Assembly (NCBI RefSeq): GCF_047600445.1
Contig: NZ_JASGKT010000002.1
Coordinates: 1,736,001-1,800,000, forward strand
Direction: 5' to 3'
From: Piscinibacter sp047600445
GTDB lineage: Bacteria; Pseudomonadota; Gammaproteobacteria; Burkholderiales; Burkholderiaceae_C
DNA: 64,000 nt
Position numbers and translations under genes: made by a program. Position 1 is the first letter of the stretch, and the number at the start of each line of letters is the position of its first letter. The notes under the pieces are model-generated. The model saw only the letters and a program-made list of their open reading frames with translations. It did not search any database and was not told the DNA's origin. Positions 33,382 through 42,275 of this stretch are shown in pieces.

Positions 33382-34689
33382 TCAGCCGACCATCAGTTCG
33401 TCGAACGGCACGGCCTTGTCGCTGACCTTGGCCTTGGCGAGCACGAAGTCGGCGACGTTGTTCTCGATCACCACCGCCTCGACCTCGGCCATGCGGCTGC
33501 GGTCGCTCAGGTACCAGCGCACCACCTCGGCCGGGCGCTCGTAGCTCTGCGCCATCTCCTCGATGTGCGCCTGCAACTGCTCGGGCTTGGCCTGCAGGTT
33601 GTTGGCGCGCACCAACTCGCCGACCACCAGGCCCAGGCGCACGCGGCGCTCGGCCTGCGGCTCGAAGATCTCCTTCGGGATCGGCGCCTTGTCGGCGTCC
33701 TTGATGCCGCGCTTCTTCAGGTCGGCGCGCGCGCCCTCGGTCATGCGCTCCACCTCGCCGGCCACCAGCGCCTTGGGCACCTCGAGCTCGGCGACCTTGA
33801 CCAGCGCCTCCATCACGCTGGCCTTGTTGCGCGCCTGCACGCGGAACTTCACCTCGCGCTCGAGGTTCTTGCGGATGTCGGCGCGCAGCGCCTCGACCGT
33901 GCCGTCCTGGATGCCCAGCGACTTGGCCAACGCCTCGTTCACCTCGGGCAGGTGCTGGGCCTCGATCTTCTTCAGCGTGACGAGGAAGTCGGCCTCCTTG
34001 CCGGCCACGTCCTTGCCGTGGTAGTCGGCCGGGAACTGCAGCGGGAAGGTCTTGCTCTCGCCGGCCTTCATGCCGCGCACGGCCTGGTCGAACTGCTCGA
34101 GCATCTGGCCTTCGCCGATGATGAACTGGAAGCCCTCGGCCTTGCCGCCCTCGAAGGGCACGCCGTCGATCTTGCCCTCGAAGTCGATGCTCACGCGGTC
34201 GCCCTCGGCGGCGCCGTCGGCGGCGGCGCGCTGCTGGAAGGTGCGGCGCTGCTTGCGCAGGATGTCCAGCGTCTTGTCGATCGCGGCCTCGGTGACTTCG
34301 GTCGAGACGCGCTCGACCTCGGCGCCGGCGAGGTCGCCGATCGTCACCTCGGGGTAGACCTCGAAGGTGGCGTCGAAGGCCACCTGGCCCTCGGGCGCGC
34401 CTTCCTTCTCGGTGATGCGCGGCGCGCCGGCCACGCGCAGCTTGGCTTCGTTGACGGCGGTGTTGAACTGCTCGCCAACCTTGTCGTTCATCACCTCGTA
34501 GTGCACCGAGTAGCCGTAGCGCTGCGCCACCACGCTCATCGGCACCTTGCCCGGGCGGAAACCGTCGGCCTTCACGGTGCGGGCCAGGCGCTTCAGGCGC
34601 GACTCCACCTCCGACTGGATCACGTCGGCGGGCAGGGTCAGCGTGATGCGGCGCTCGAGCTTCTCGAGGGTTTCGACTTGGACGGACAT
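33382..34689 (-). CDS. tig: Trigger factor
   Basis: Ribosome-bound peptidyl-prolyl isomerase and chaperone. I chose the ATG at 34687-34689 (MSVQVETLEKLERRITLTLP), giving 435 residues. The longer upstream open frame reads into the adjacent tRNA-Leu. The ribosome-docking signature is GFRPGKVPMSVVAQRYG at about residue 44, with the FKBP-type domain at about 150-240 (EGDRVSIDFEGKIDGVPFEGG and FPLQFPADYHGKDVAGKE), then the helical C-terminal arms. The start lies 29 bases after tRNA-Leu(UAG), so tRNA and messenger may share a transcript. Confidence 0.97.
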   Translation of the reverse strand: MSVQVETLEKLERRITLTLPADVIQSEVESRLKRLARTVKADGFRPGKVPMSVVAQRYGYSVHYEVMNDKVGEQFNTAVNEAKLRVAGAPRITEKEGAPEGQVAFDATFEVYPEVTIGDLAGAEVERVSTEVTEAAIDKTLDILRKQRRTFQQRAAADGAAEGDRVSIDFEGKIDGVPFEGGKAEGFQFIIGEGQMLEQFDQAVRGMKAGESKTFPLQFPADYHGKDVAGKEADFLVTLKKIEAQHLPEVNEALAKSLGIQDGTVEALRADIRKNLEREVKFRVQARNKASVMEALVKVAELEVPKALVAGEVERMTEGARADLKKRGIKDADKAPIPKEIFEPQAERRVRLGLVVGELVRANNLQAKPEQLQAHIEEMAQSYERPAEVVRWYLSDRSRMAEVEAVVIENNVADFVLAKAKVSDKAVPFDELMVG

Positions 34690-34718
34690 GATGTTCTCGG
34701 ACTGGAGGGTTGAATGTC

Positions 34719-34804
34719 TGGTGCGCGGGGGGGACTCGAACCCCCACACCATCGCTGGCGTCAGGACCTAAACCTGGTGCGTCTACCAATTTCGCCACCC
34801 GCGC
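34719..34804 (-). tRNA. tRNA-Leu (anticodon UAG)
   Basis: 86 bases with encoded CCA. Acceptor stem GCGCGGG/CCCGCGC, anticodon loop TTTAGGT, long variable arm (ACGCCAGCGATGGTGT region) and T arm GGGGGTTCGAGTCCCCC. It immediately precedes tig on the same strand, a conserved betaproteobacterial arrangement. It decodes CUA, one of the rare codons of the leucine leader peptide described at 47606-47665. Confidence 0.97.
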
Positions 34805-34837
34805 ATGGGGGACGGCCTCGACGGCAAGCCGGCGATT

Positions 34838-37800
34838 TTAGCGGGATGCGGCGCGCCGCTCCTCCCGGGCCGGTTTGACGCGGAACCAGGCCGCGTACAT
34901 CGCCGGCAGCGCCAGCAGCGTCAAGGCGGTCGCCACGACCAGCCCGCCCATGATGGCCACCGCCATCGGCCCCCAGAAGCCGCTGCGCGACAGCGGGATC
35001 ATCGCCAGCACCGCCGCCGCGGCGGTCAGGATGATCGGGCGGAAGCGCCGCACCGCGGCCTCGACGATCGCGTCCCAGGTGGCGACGCCGCGCTCGCGGT
35101 CGTGCTCGATCTGGTCGATCAGGATCACCGAGTTGCGCATGATCATGCCCATCAGCGCGATCACGCCGAGCAGCGCGACGAAGCCGAACGGCCGGTCGAG
35201 CAGCAGCAGCGCGGCGGCCACGCCGGCGATGCCCATCGGCCCGGTCAGGAACACCAGCATCGCGCGGCTGAAGCTGTGCAGTTGCAGCATCAGCAGCGTG
35301 AACATGATGAACAGCATCAGCGGCGCGCCGGCGGCGATCGAGCCCTGGCCCTTGCTGCTTTCCTCCACCGCGCCGGCCACCTCGATGCGGTAGCCGGGAA
35401 GCATCTTCTCGCGGATCGGCTTGAACAGCGGATCGAGCTGCGCGGTCACGGTCGCGCCCTGCAGGCCGTCGACGATGTCGCCCTGCACGGTGGCGGCGTA
35501 GTCGCGCCCCTCGCGCCACAGCACGCCGGGCTCCCAGGTGAACGAGGCCTTGGCGATCTGGCCGAGCGGGATGCTGCGCCCGCTGGCCGACGGCACGTAG
35601 CCGTTGGCCAGCGCGGTGATGGTGTCGCGCTCGTCGAGCGGCTGGCGCAGCACGATGTCGATCAGCTTGTCGCCCTCGCGGTACTGGCCGATCGTGCTGC
35701 CGCTGTTGAAGACGCGCGCCGCCTGCGCGATGGCCTGGCTGCTGACGCCGAGCGCGCGCGCCTTGTCCTGGTCGATGGCCAGGCGCAGCACCTTGACCGA
35801 CTCGTTCCAGTTGTCGTTGACGCCGCGCATGTTCGGGTTGGCGTGCATGATCGCCTTGACCTCGTCGGCATAGGCGCGCACCTGCGCGGGGTCGGGCCCG
35901 ACGACGCGGAACTGCACCGGGTACGGCACCGGCGGCCCGTTGGGCAGCAGCTTGGCGCGCGCGCGCGCCTCGGGGAACTCGCTGGCCAGCAGCGCCGGCA
36001 GCTCGCGGCGCAGCTTCTCGCGCGCCGCCAGGTCGGTGGACATCACGATCAACTGGCTGACGTTGCTCTGCGGGAAGATCTGGTCGATCACCAGCGCGAA
36101 GCGCTCGGCGCCGCTGCCGACCCAGGTGGTGACGTGGGCCACGCCGTCGAGCTGCATCACGCGCGCCTCGACGCGCCGGGTGACCTCCTCGTTGGCGGCG
36201 TAGGCGGTGCCCTCCGGGTACCACAGGTCGACCAGCACCTCGAGCCGGCTCGAATCGGGGAAGAACTGGTTCTGCACCCGGCTCATGCCGGCCACGCCGA
36301 GCGCCAGCGTGGCGACGGTCAGGCCGATGGTGATCCAGCGGTGCTGCACGCACCAGTTCACCAGCGCGCGAAAGCGCGTGTAGAACGGCGTGTCGAACAG
36401 TTCGTGCGGCTCGTCGGCGTTGGCGTGCGGCCGCGTCTGCAGCAGCAGCGTGCCGAGGTAGGGCACGAAGTACACCGACACGCACCACGAGATCACCAGC
36501 GCCGCGGCGGTGACGGCGAAGATCGCGAAGGTGTATTCGCCTACCGTCGACTTCGCCAGCCCGATCGGCAGGAAGCCCACCGCGGTGATCAGCGTGCCGG
36601 TGAGCATCGGCATCGCGGTGGCCTCGTAGGCGAAGGTGGCGGCGCGCACCTTGTCGTAGCCCTCCTCGAGCTTTCGCACCATCATCTCGACGGCGATGAT
36701 CGCGTCGTCGACCAGCAGCCCGAGCGCGACGATCAGCGAGCCCAGCGAGATCTTGTGCAGGCCGACGCCCCAGTAGTACATCGCCACGAAGGTGATGGCC
36801 AGCACCAGCGGGATGGTGATCGCCACCACCAGGCCGGGGCGCCAGTCGAGCCGGAAGCGCGGCTTGAGGTGCAGCCCGAGGCTGACGAAGCTGACCGCCA
36901 GCACGATCACCACCGCCTCGATCAGCACCTTGACGAACTCGCCGACCGAGCGCGACACGATGGTCGACTGGTCCTGGAACTGGCTCATCTCGATGCCCAC
37001 CGGCAGCTCGGCGCGGATCGCATCGGTGGCCCCGCGCAGCGCGTGGCCCATCTCGATGATGTCGCCGCCCTTGGCCATCGAGATGCCCAGCGCGATCACC
37101 TCCTTGCCCTGGTGGCGCACCTTGACCTGCGGCGGGTCGACGTAGTCGCGCCGGATCCGCGCGATGTCGCCGAGCCGGAAGCTCGCGCCGTTGGCGCGGA
37201 TCGGGAAGCGCTCCAGCTCCTCGACGGTGTTGAACTGCCCCGCCACGCGCACCTGCAGCACGTCGGTGGGCGCGTTGATCGTGCCGGCCGACTCCACCGC
37301 GTTCTGCTGGCCGAGCTGCGCGATCACCTGGTTGAAGTCCAGCCCGAGCTGCGCGAGGCGCTTCTGCGGGATCTCGACGAACACCTTCTCGTCCTGCGCG
37401 CCGAAGATCTGCACCTTGTTGACGTGCTTGACCTTCAGCAGCCGCTGGCGCACGAAGTCGGCCTGGTCCTTGAGCTGCTGGTAGCTGAAGCCGTCGGCCG
37501 AGAGCGCGTAGATCGAGCCGTAGACGTCGCCGAACTCGTCGTTGAAGTAGGGACCGATCACGCCGGCCGGCAGCGTGGCGCGCATGTCGCCGATCTTCTT
37601 GCGCACCGTGTACCAGATCTGCGCCATCTCGCGCGGCGGCGAGTTGTCCTTCACCTGGAAGATGATCAGCGCCTCGCCCGGCTTGGAGTAGCTGCGGATC
37701 TTGTCGGCGTAGGGCACCTCCTGCAGCGTGCGCTCGAGCTTGTCGGTCACCTGGTCGGCCACCTGCTGCGCGGTGGCGCCGGGCCAGAACACGCGCATCG

Positions 37801-37972
37801 CCATCGCGCGGAAGGTGAAGGGCGGGTCTTCGTCCTGGCCGAGCTGGAAGTACGCGGCGACGCCCAGCACCAGCAGCACGACCAGCAGGTAGCGCGTCAG
37901 CGCCGGATGGTCGAGCGCCCAGCGCGAGATGTTGAAGCGCGACGGCTGCCGCGGCGCGTTCGCCCCGCTCAC
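34838..37972 (-). CDS. RND-family efflux transporter permease (AcrB/HAE-1-like)
   Basis: Inner-membrane proton-driven drug or metabolite exporter of 1044 residues. It starts at a GTG overlapping the stop of the membrane fusion gene (GTGA). Features are the N-terminal membrane segment (YLLVVLLVLGVAAYFQLG), the periplasmic porter half FTFRAMAMRVFWPGATAQQV, the TM4 proton-relay motif ALGLLVDDAIIAVEMMVRK, and the second membrane half beginning WITIGLTVATLALGVAGMS and ending near LVVATALTLLALPAMYAAWFR. It lacks a partner outer-membrane factor in the window. Substrate is unknown. Confidence 0.93.
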   Translation of the reverse strand: MSGANAPRQPSRFNISRWALDHPALTRYLLVVLLVLGVAAYFQLGQDEDPPFTFRAMAMRVFWPGATAQQVADQVTDKLERTLQEVPYADKIRSYSKPGEALIIFQVKDNSPPREMAQIWYTVRKKIGDMRATLPAGVIGPYFNDEFGDVYGSIYALSADGFSYQQLKDQADFVRQRLLKVKHVNKVQIFGAQDEKVFVEIPQKRLAQLGLDFNQVIAQLGQQNAVESAGTINAPTDVLQVRVAGQFNTVEELERFPIRANGASFRLGDIARIRRDYVDPPQVKVRHQGKEVIALGISMAKGGDIIEMGHALRGATDAIRAELPVGIEMSQFQDQSTIVSRSVGEFVKVLIEAVVIVLAVSFVSLGLHLKPRFRLDWRPGLVVAITIPLVLAITFVAMYYWGVGLHKISLGSLIVALGLLVDDAIIAVEMMVRKLEEGYDKVRAATFAYEATAMPMLTGTLITAVGFLPIGLAKSTVGEYTFAIFAVTAAALVISWCVSVYFVPYLGTLLLQTRPHANADEPHELFDTPFYTRFRALVNWCVQHRWITIGLTVATLALGVAGMSRVQNQFFPDSSRLEVLVDLWYPEGTAYAANEEVTRRVEARVMQLDGVAHVTTWVGSGAERFALVIDQIFPQSNVSQLIVMSTDLAAREKLRRELPALLASEFPEARARAKLLPNGPPVPYPVQFRVVGPDPAQVRAYADEVKAIMHANPNMRGVNDNWNESVKVLRLAIDQDKARALGVSSQAIAQAARVFNSGSTIGQYREGDKLIDIVLRQPLDERDTITALANGYVPSASGRSIPLGQIAKASFTWEPGVLWREGRDYAATVQGDIVDGLQGATVTAQLDPLFKPIREKMLPGYRIEVAGAVEESSKGQGSIAAGAPLMLFIMFTLLMLQLHSFSRAMLVFLTGPMGIAGVAAALLLLDRPFGFVALLGVIALMGMIMRNSVILIDQIEHDRERGVATWDAIVEAAVRRFRPIILTAAAAVLAMIPLSRSGFWGPMAVAIMGGLVVATALTLLALPAMYAAWFRVKPAREERRAASR

Positions 37973-39105
37973 TTGACGCTCACCTGCGCGGCGCCGGCGG
38001 CCGCGGAGGCCGCGGCGGCGCTCGCGGCGCCGGGCTCGACGTAGAACTTCACCTGCTGGCCGGCGTTGAGCACGTGCACGCCGGCCGTGACGACCACCTG
38101 GCCGGGCTGCAGACCGGCGCCGATCACCGCGTCGTTGCCGTCGGCGCCGGCCACCTGCACGGGCTGCGCGCGCACCGTCATGCTCTGCGGGTCGACCACC
38201 CACACGATGGAGCGGCCCTGCTCCTCCTTCAGCGCGGTCAGCGGCAGCTTGGTCACGCCGGCGGTCTGCGGCAGCGCGACGCGCACCGTCGCGGTCTGGC
38301 CGAGCTTGACCGGCGCCTGGCCGACGTCGGCCTTGACGAGGAAGGTGCGCGTCACCGGGTCGGCGGCGGCCGAGACCTCGCGGATCGTCGCCGGCAGCGG
38401 CGCGCCCGCCTCGCCCCACAGCGTGACGCTGAAGCGGCCCGGCGCCTCGCCGAGCTGGCGGATCAGCGCCACCTTGTCCTCGGGCACCGCGAACACCACG
38501 TCGCGCGGGCCGTCGTGCGCCAGGCGCAGCACCGGCGTGCCGGCCGCCACCACCATGCCGGGCTCGGCCTCGACGGCGGTGATCACGCCCTTGGCGTCGG
38601 CGGTCAGCGCGGTGTAGGCCGCCTGGTTGCCCTGCACGCTGCTTTGCGCGCGCGCCTGCTCGAGCTGGGCGGCGGCGGCTTTCAGCGCGGTCTCGCGGCG
38701 CTCCAGCTCGGCCGAGCTGATGAACCCCTGGTCGCGCAGTTCCTTGAAGCGCTTGAAGTCGGCGGCGGCCTGGTCGTGGTTCACCTGCGCCGCCGACAGC
38801 GCCGCCCTCGCCGCCTCCTGGCCGAGCCGCAAATCCTGCGGGTCGAGCTGCGCCAGCCGCTGTCCAACCTTGACGCTGGCGCCCAGGTCGACGTCGCGGC
38901 GCACGATCTTGCCGCCGACTCGGAAACCCAGGCGCGACTCGGTGCGCGCCCGCACCTCGCCGGCGTACTCCTGCACGCCGCCGGCCGATTGCGGCGCCAC
39001 CGTCACAGTGCGTACCGCGCGCACCGGCGGCGCAGCGGGTTCCGGCTTGGAACAGGCCGCCAGGGCGGCGACGCTGGCGAGCACGAGCACATGCAGCGGT
39101 TTCAT
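37969..39105 (-). CDS. RND efflux membrane fusion (adaptor) lipoprotein
   Basis: Periplasmic adaptor of the tripartite pump. I chose the ATG at 39103-39105 (MKPLHVLVLASVAALAAC), which has AGGA as Shine-Dalgarno and gives 378 residues with lipidated Cys18 in LAAC. A start 19 codons upstream would read through the promoter/operator. Domains are a lipoyl-like half (GFRVGGKIVRRDVDLGASVKVGQRL), an alpha-hairpin (ARAALSAAQVNHDQAAADFKR to LKAAAAQLEQAR), and beta-barrel and membrane-proximal domains (VFAVPEDKVALIR; TVRVALPQTAG). Upstream and overlapping by 4 bases is the permease gene. Confidence 0.93.
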   Translation of the reverse strand: MKPLHVLVLASVAALAACSKPEPAAPPVRAVRTVTVAPQSAGGVQEYAGEVRARTESRLGFRVGGKIVRRDVDLGASVKVGQRLAQLDPQDLRLGQEAARAALSAAQVNHDQAAADFKRFKELRDQGFISSAELERRETALKAAAAQLEQARAQSSVQGNQAAYTALTADAKGVITAVEAEPGMVVAAGTPVLRLAHDGPRDVVFAVPEDKVALIRQLGEAPGRFSVTLWGEAGAPLPATIREVSAAADPVTRTFLVKADVGQAPVKLGQTATVRVALPQTAGVTKLPLTALKEEQGRSIVWVVDPQSMTVRAQPVQVAGADGNDAVIGAGLQPGQVVVTAGVHVLNAGQQVKFYVEPGAASAAAASAAAGAAQVSVK

Positions 39106-39119
39106 GAACTTCCTAACTG

Positions 39120-39162
39120 ACTGACTGGTCAGTAATATATTGATCGGCTTGCGCTCTGTCAA
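39120..39162 (-). promoter_or_regulatory. Consensus promoter with TetR-type operator for the RND operon
   Basis: Minus-strand TTGACA (39157-39162), exactly 17 bases, then TATATT (39134-39139) form a near-perfect sigma-70 promoter. The perfect dyad ACTGACTGGTCAGT (39120-39133; two 6-bp half sites, 2-base centre) covers the predicted start. ATG follows at 39105 with AGGA. The operator type matches TetR/AcrR control of RND pumps, but no regulator gene is adjacent. Confidence 0.8.
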
Positions 39163-39219
39163 ACCCCGACCCGCCGCGCGTCGCGGTCACGGCGCGGCGG
39201 GCCGTGGACAATCGGCCCC

Positions 39220-40074
39220 GTGAGCGTCGATCACTACGAAAACTTCCCCGTCGCCTCCTGGCTCTGCCCGCCGGCGCTGCGCGCGCCGATCGCGGCGATC
39301 TACGCCTTCGCGCGCACCGCCGACGACATCGCCGACGAAGGCGATGCCACGCCGGCGCAGCGGCTGGCCGAGCTGGCCGCCTACCGCGCCGATCTCGCGG
39401 CGGCGGTGGCGGGCCAGGCCGTCTCGACGCGCTGGCCGCAGGTGTTCGCCGCGCTGGCGCGCGCGCTGCGCGAGCACGCGCTGCCGCCGGCGCCGCTGCA
39501 CGACCTGCTCGACGCCTTCGCGCAGGACCTGGTCAAGCCGCGCTACGCCGACCGCGCCGAGCTGCTCGACTACTGCCGCCGCTCCGCGAACCCGGTCGGC
39601 CGGCTGCTGCTGCATCTGTACGGCGTGGCCGACGAGGCCTCGCTGCGCCGCTCGGACGCGATCTGCACCGCGCTGCAACTGATCAACTTCTGGCAGGACC
39701 TCGGCGTCGACACCGCGCGCGGCCGGCTCTACGTCCCCGAGAGCGACTGCCGCCGCCACGGCCTGGCGGGCGACACGCTGCTGGCGCGCACCGACTCGCC
39801 GCAGCTTCGTGCGCTGCTGCGCGAGGAATGCGGCTGGGCGCGCACGCTGATGCTCGAAGGCGCGCCGCTGGTGCACCGCGTCGGCGGCCGCGCCGGCTGG
39901 GAGCTGCGCCTGGTGGTGCAAGGCGGGCTGCGCATCCTCGACAAGATCGCCGCGCTCGACTTCGCCACGCTGCGCGAGCGCCCGACGCTGCGCGCGGCCG
40001 ACGCGCCGCCGATGCTGTGGCGCGCGCTGCGCATGCGCGCCGCCCCGCCCGCCCTGGCCGGGAGCGCCGCATGA
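39220..40074 (+). CDS. hpnC: HpnC, hydroxysqualene synthase-family protein
   Basis: First of three genes making squalene from farnesyl diphosphate by the HpnCDE route. HpnC converts presqualene diphosphate to hydroxysqualene. The 284-residue product starts at a GTG (39220) and has the two aspartate-rich motifs of squalene/phytoene synthases, ARTADDIADE and FWQDLGVDTARGRLYVP. Its first line YENFPVASWLCPPALRAPIAAIYAFAR is the HpnC type. It overlaps hpnD by 4 bases (ATGA). The leader abuts the divergent RND promoter region, so the two transcripts start within about 100 bases of each other. Confidence 0.9.
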   Translation: MSVDHYENFPVASWLCPPALRAPIAAIYAFARTADDIADEGDATPAQRLAELAAYRADLAAAVAGQAVSTRWPQVFAALARALREHALPPAPLHDLLDAFAQDLVKPRYADRAELLDYCRRSANPVGRLLLHLYGVADEASLRRSDAICTALQLINFWQDLGVDTARGRLYVPESDCRRHGLAGDTLLARTDSPQLRALLREECGWARTLMLEGAPLVHRVGGRAGWELRLVVQGGLRILDKIAALDFATLRERPTLRAADAPPMLWRALRMRAAPPALAGSAA

Positions 40075-40907
40075 CGCCGCAGGAGTACGTGCAGCAGAAG
40101 GCGGCGCGCAGCGGCTCGAGCTTCTACTACGCCTTCCTGTTCCTGCCGCCGCCGCGGCGCGCCGCGATCACCGCCTTCTACGCCTTCTGCCGCGAGGTGG
40201 ACGACGTGGTCGACGAGGTGCACGACCCCGGCGTCGCCGCCACCAAGCTGGAGTGGTGGCGGCGCGAGGTCGACGCCGCCTTCGCCGGCCGCCCGACGCA
40301 TCCGGTGATGCAGGCGCTGCAACCGATCGCCGCCGGCTTCGACATCCGCGCCGAGCACCTGCAGGCGGTGATCGCCGGCTGCCGCATGGACCTCGAACAG
40401 TCGCGCTACCTCGACTTCCCGGCGCTGGCGCACTACTGCCACCTGGTGGCCGGCGTGGTCGGCGAGGTCGCGGCGAACATCTTCGGGCGCAGCAGCGACG
40501 CGACCATCGCCTACGCGCACAAGCTCGGCCTGGCGATGCAGCTCACCAACATCATCCGCGACGTCGGCGACGACGCGCGGCGCGGCCGCATCTACCTGCC
40601 GGTGTCGGAGCTGAAGCAGTTCGACGTCAAGGCGCAGGAGATCATCTCGCGCAGCTACAGCGAGCGCTTCGCCGCGCTGATGCGCTTCCAGGCCGAGCGC
40701 GCGCAGCGCTGCTACGACGAGGCGCTGGCGCTGCTGCCCGAGGCCGACCGCCAGCCGCAGAAACCCGGGCTGATGATGGCCAACATCTACCGCACGCTGC
40801 TGCGCGAGATCGAGGCCGACGGCTTCCAGGTGCTGCACCAGCGCACCTCGCTGACGCCGATCCGCAAGCTCTGGATCGCGATGTGCACGCACTGGCGGGG
40901 CCGCTAG
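40071..40907 (+). CDS. hpnD: HpnD, presqualene diphosphate synthase
   Basis: Condenses two farnesyl diphosphates to presqualene diphosphate. The 278-residue product has EVDDVVDEVHD (first Asp-rich motif), QSRYLDFPALAHYCHLVAGVVGE and the second Asp-rich motif NIIRDVGDDARRGRIYLP. Its stop (TAG 40905-40907) shares one base with the GTG of hpnE. A phytoene synthase (CrtB) could look similar, but the hpnC and hpnE neighbours make HpnD the better call. Confidence 0.92.
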   Translation: MTPQEYVQQKAARSGSSFYYAFLFLPPPRRAAITAFYAFCREVDDVVDEVHDPGVAATKLEWWRREVDAAFAGRPTHPVMQALQPIAAGFDIRAEHLQAVIAGCRMDLEQSRYLDFPALAHYCHLVAGVVGEVAANIFGRSSDATIAYAHKLGLAMQLTNIIRDVGDDARRGRIYLPVSELKQFDVKAQEIISRSYSERFAALMRFQAERAQRCYDEALALLPEADRQPQKPGLMMANIYRTLLREIEADGFQVLHQRTSLTPIRKLWIAMCTHWRGR

Positions 40908-42220
40908 TGGCGGGAGCCCTGTCGGTGGCGGTGGTCGGCGCGGGCTGGGCCGGGCTGGCCGCGGCGGTCGAAGCGATGCGCGCCGGCCATGCGGTGACGC
41001 TCTACGAGATGGCCGAGCAGCCGGGCGGCCGGGCGCGCGAGGTGCGCCACGACGGCCTCGCCCTCGACAACGGCCAGCACATCCTGATCGGCGCCTACAC
41101 GCAGACGCTGCGGCTGATGCGCGCGGTGGGCGTCGACCCCGAGGCCGTGCTGCTGCGCACGCCGCTGCGCCTGAGCGAACCCGACGGCCGCGGCCTGCAC
41201 CTGCCACCCGGGCCGCCGACGCTCGCCTTCGCGCGCGGCGTGTGGCGCCGCGAGGGCTGGCGCGCGGGCGAGCGCCTCGCGCTGCTGCGCGCGGCCGGCG
41301 GCTGGGCGCTGCGCGGCTTCCGCTGCGACGCGGCGCTGACGGTGGCCGAACTGACGCGCACGCTGCCGGCGGCGATCCGGCGCGATCTGGTCGAGCCGCT
41401 GTGCGTGGCCGCGCTGAACACGCCGGCCGGCGAAGCGAGCGCGGCGGTGTTCCTGCGCGTGCTGCGCGACGCGCTGTTCAGCGGCCCGGGCTCGGCCGAC
41501 CTGCTGCTGCCGCGCGCCAGCCTGGGCGACCTGTTTCCCGCGCCGGCGCTGGCCTGGCTGAAGGCGCGCGGCGCGGCGCTGGAGCTCTCGACGCGCGTGC
41601 AGGCCATCGAGCGCGCCGGCGAGGGCTGGCGCATCGACGGCACGCGCTTCGACGCCGTCGTGCTCGCCACGCCGCCGGGCGAAGCGGCGCGCCTGAGCGC
41701 GGCCATCGCCCCGGCGTGGTCGGCGGGCGCGGCGGCCCTGCGCTACGAGCCGATCGTGACAGTCTACCTCGATGCCGGCGCCACCCGCCTGCCCGAGCCG
41801 ATGCTCGCGCTGCCGGCCGGGCCGCGGGCGCCGGCGCAGTTCGTCTTCGACCGCGGCCAGCTCGGCGGCCCGCGCGGGCTGCTGGCCTTCGTGATCAGCG
41901 GCGCGCAGCCCTGGGTCGACGCCGGCCGCGAGGCGACGCTGGCCGCCACGCTGGCCCAGGCCCGCGCCGCGCTGGGCCCGCTGCTGCGCGGCGAGCCGCG
42001 GCCGCTGCAGTCGATCACCGAAAAACGCGCCACCTTCCGCTGCGTGCCGGGCCTGGCGCGCCCGGTGATGCAGCTCGCCCCAGGCCTCGTCGCGGCGGGC
42101 GACCACGTGGCAGGCCCCTACCCGGCCACGCTGGAAGGCGCGGTGCGCAGCGCGGTTGCCGCCGTGGCGGCCGTTTCCACATCCAGTCCCGCAGCCAGTC
42201 CCGCAGTGATTTCCGGATAG
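40907..42220 (+). CDS. hpnE: HpnE, hydroxysqualene dehydroxylase (FAD-dependent)
   Basis: FAD amine-oxidase-like enzyme that reduces hydroxysqualene to squalene. The 437-residue product starts at GTG 40907 with a dinucleotide-binding loop VVGAGWAGLAAAVEAMRAGH and YEMAEQPGGRAREVRHDGLALDNGQHILIGAY split here into its parts. The C-terminal FAD segment is GLVAAGDHVAGPYPATLEGAVRSA. No squalene-hopene cyclase lies in the window, so the product could feed hopanoids or carotenoid-like compounds made elsewhere. Confidence 0.9.
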   Translation: MAGALSVAVVGAGWAGLAAAVEAMRAGHAVTLYEMAEQPGGRAREVRHDGLALDNGQHILIGAYTQTLRLMRAVGVDPEAVLLRTPLRLSEPDGRGLHLPPGPPTLAFARGVWRREGWRAGERLALLRAAGGWALRGFRCDAALTVAELTRTLPAAIRRDLVEPLCVAALNTPAGEASAAVFLRVLRDALFSGPGSADLLLPRASLGDLFPAPALAWLKARGAALELSTRVQAIERAGEGWRIDGTRFDAVVLATPPGEAARLSAAIAPAWSAGAAALRYEPIVTVYLDAGATRLPEPMLALPAGPRAPAQFVFDRGQLGGPRGLLAFVISGAQPWVDAGREATLAATLAQARAALGPLLRGEPRPLQSITEKRATFRCVPGLARPVMQLAPGLVAAGDHVAGPYPATLEGAVRSAVAAVAAVSTSSPAASPAVISG

Positions 42221-42275
42221 CCCGATGCGCTTTCGCCATGCAAAAACTCACTGCGGATGAGCGAGAATCCCGGGC

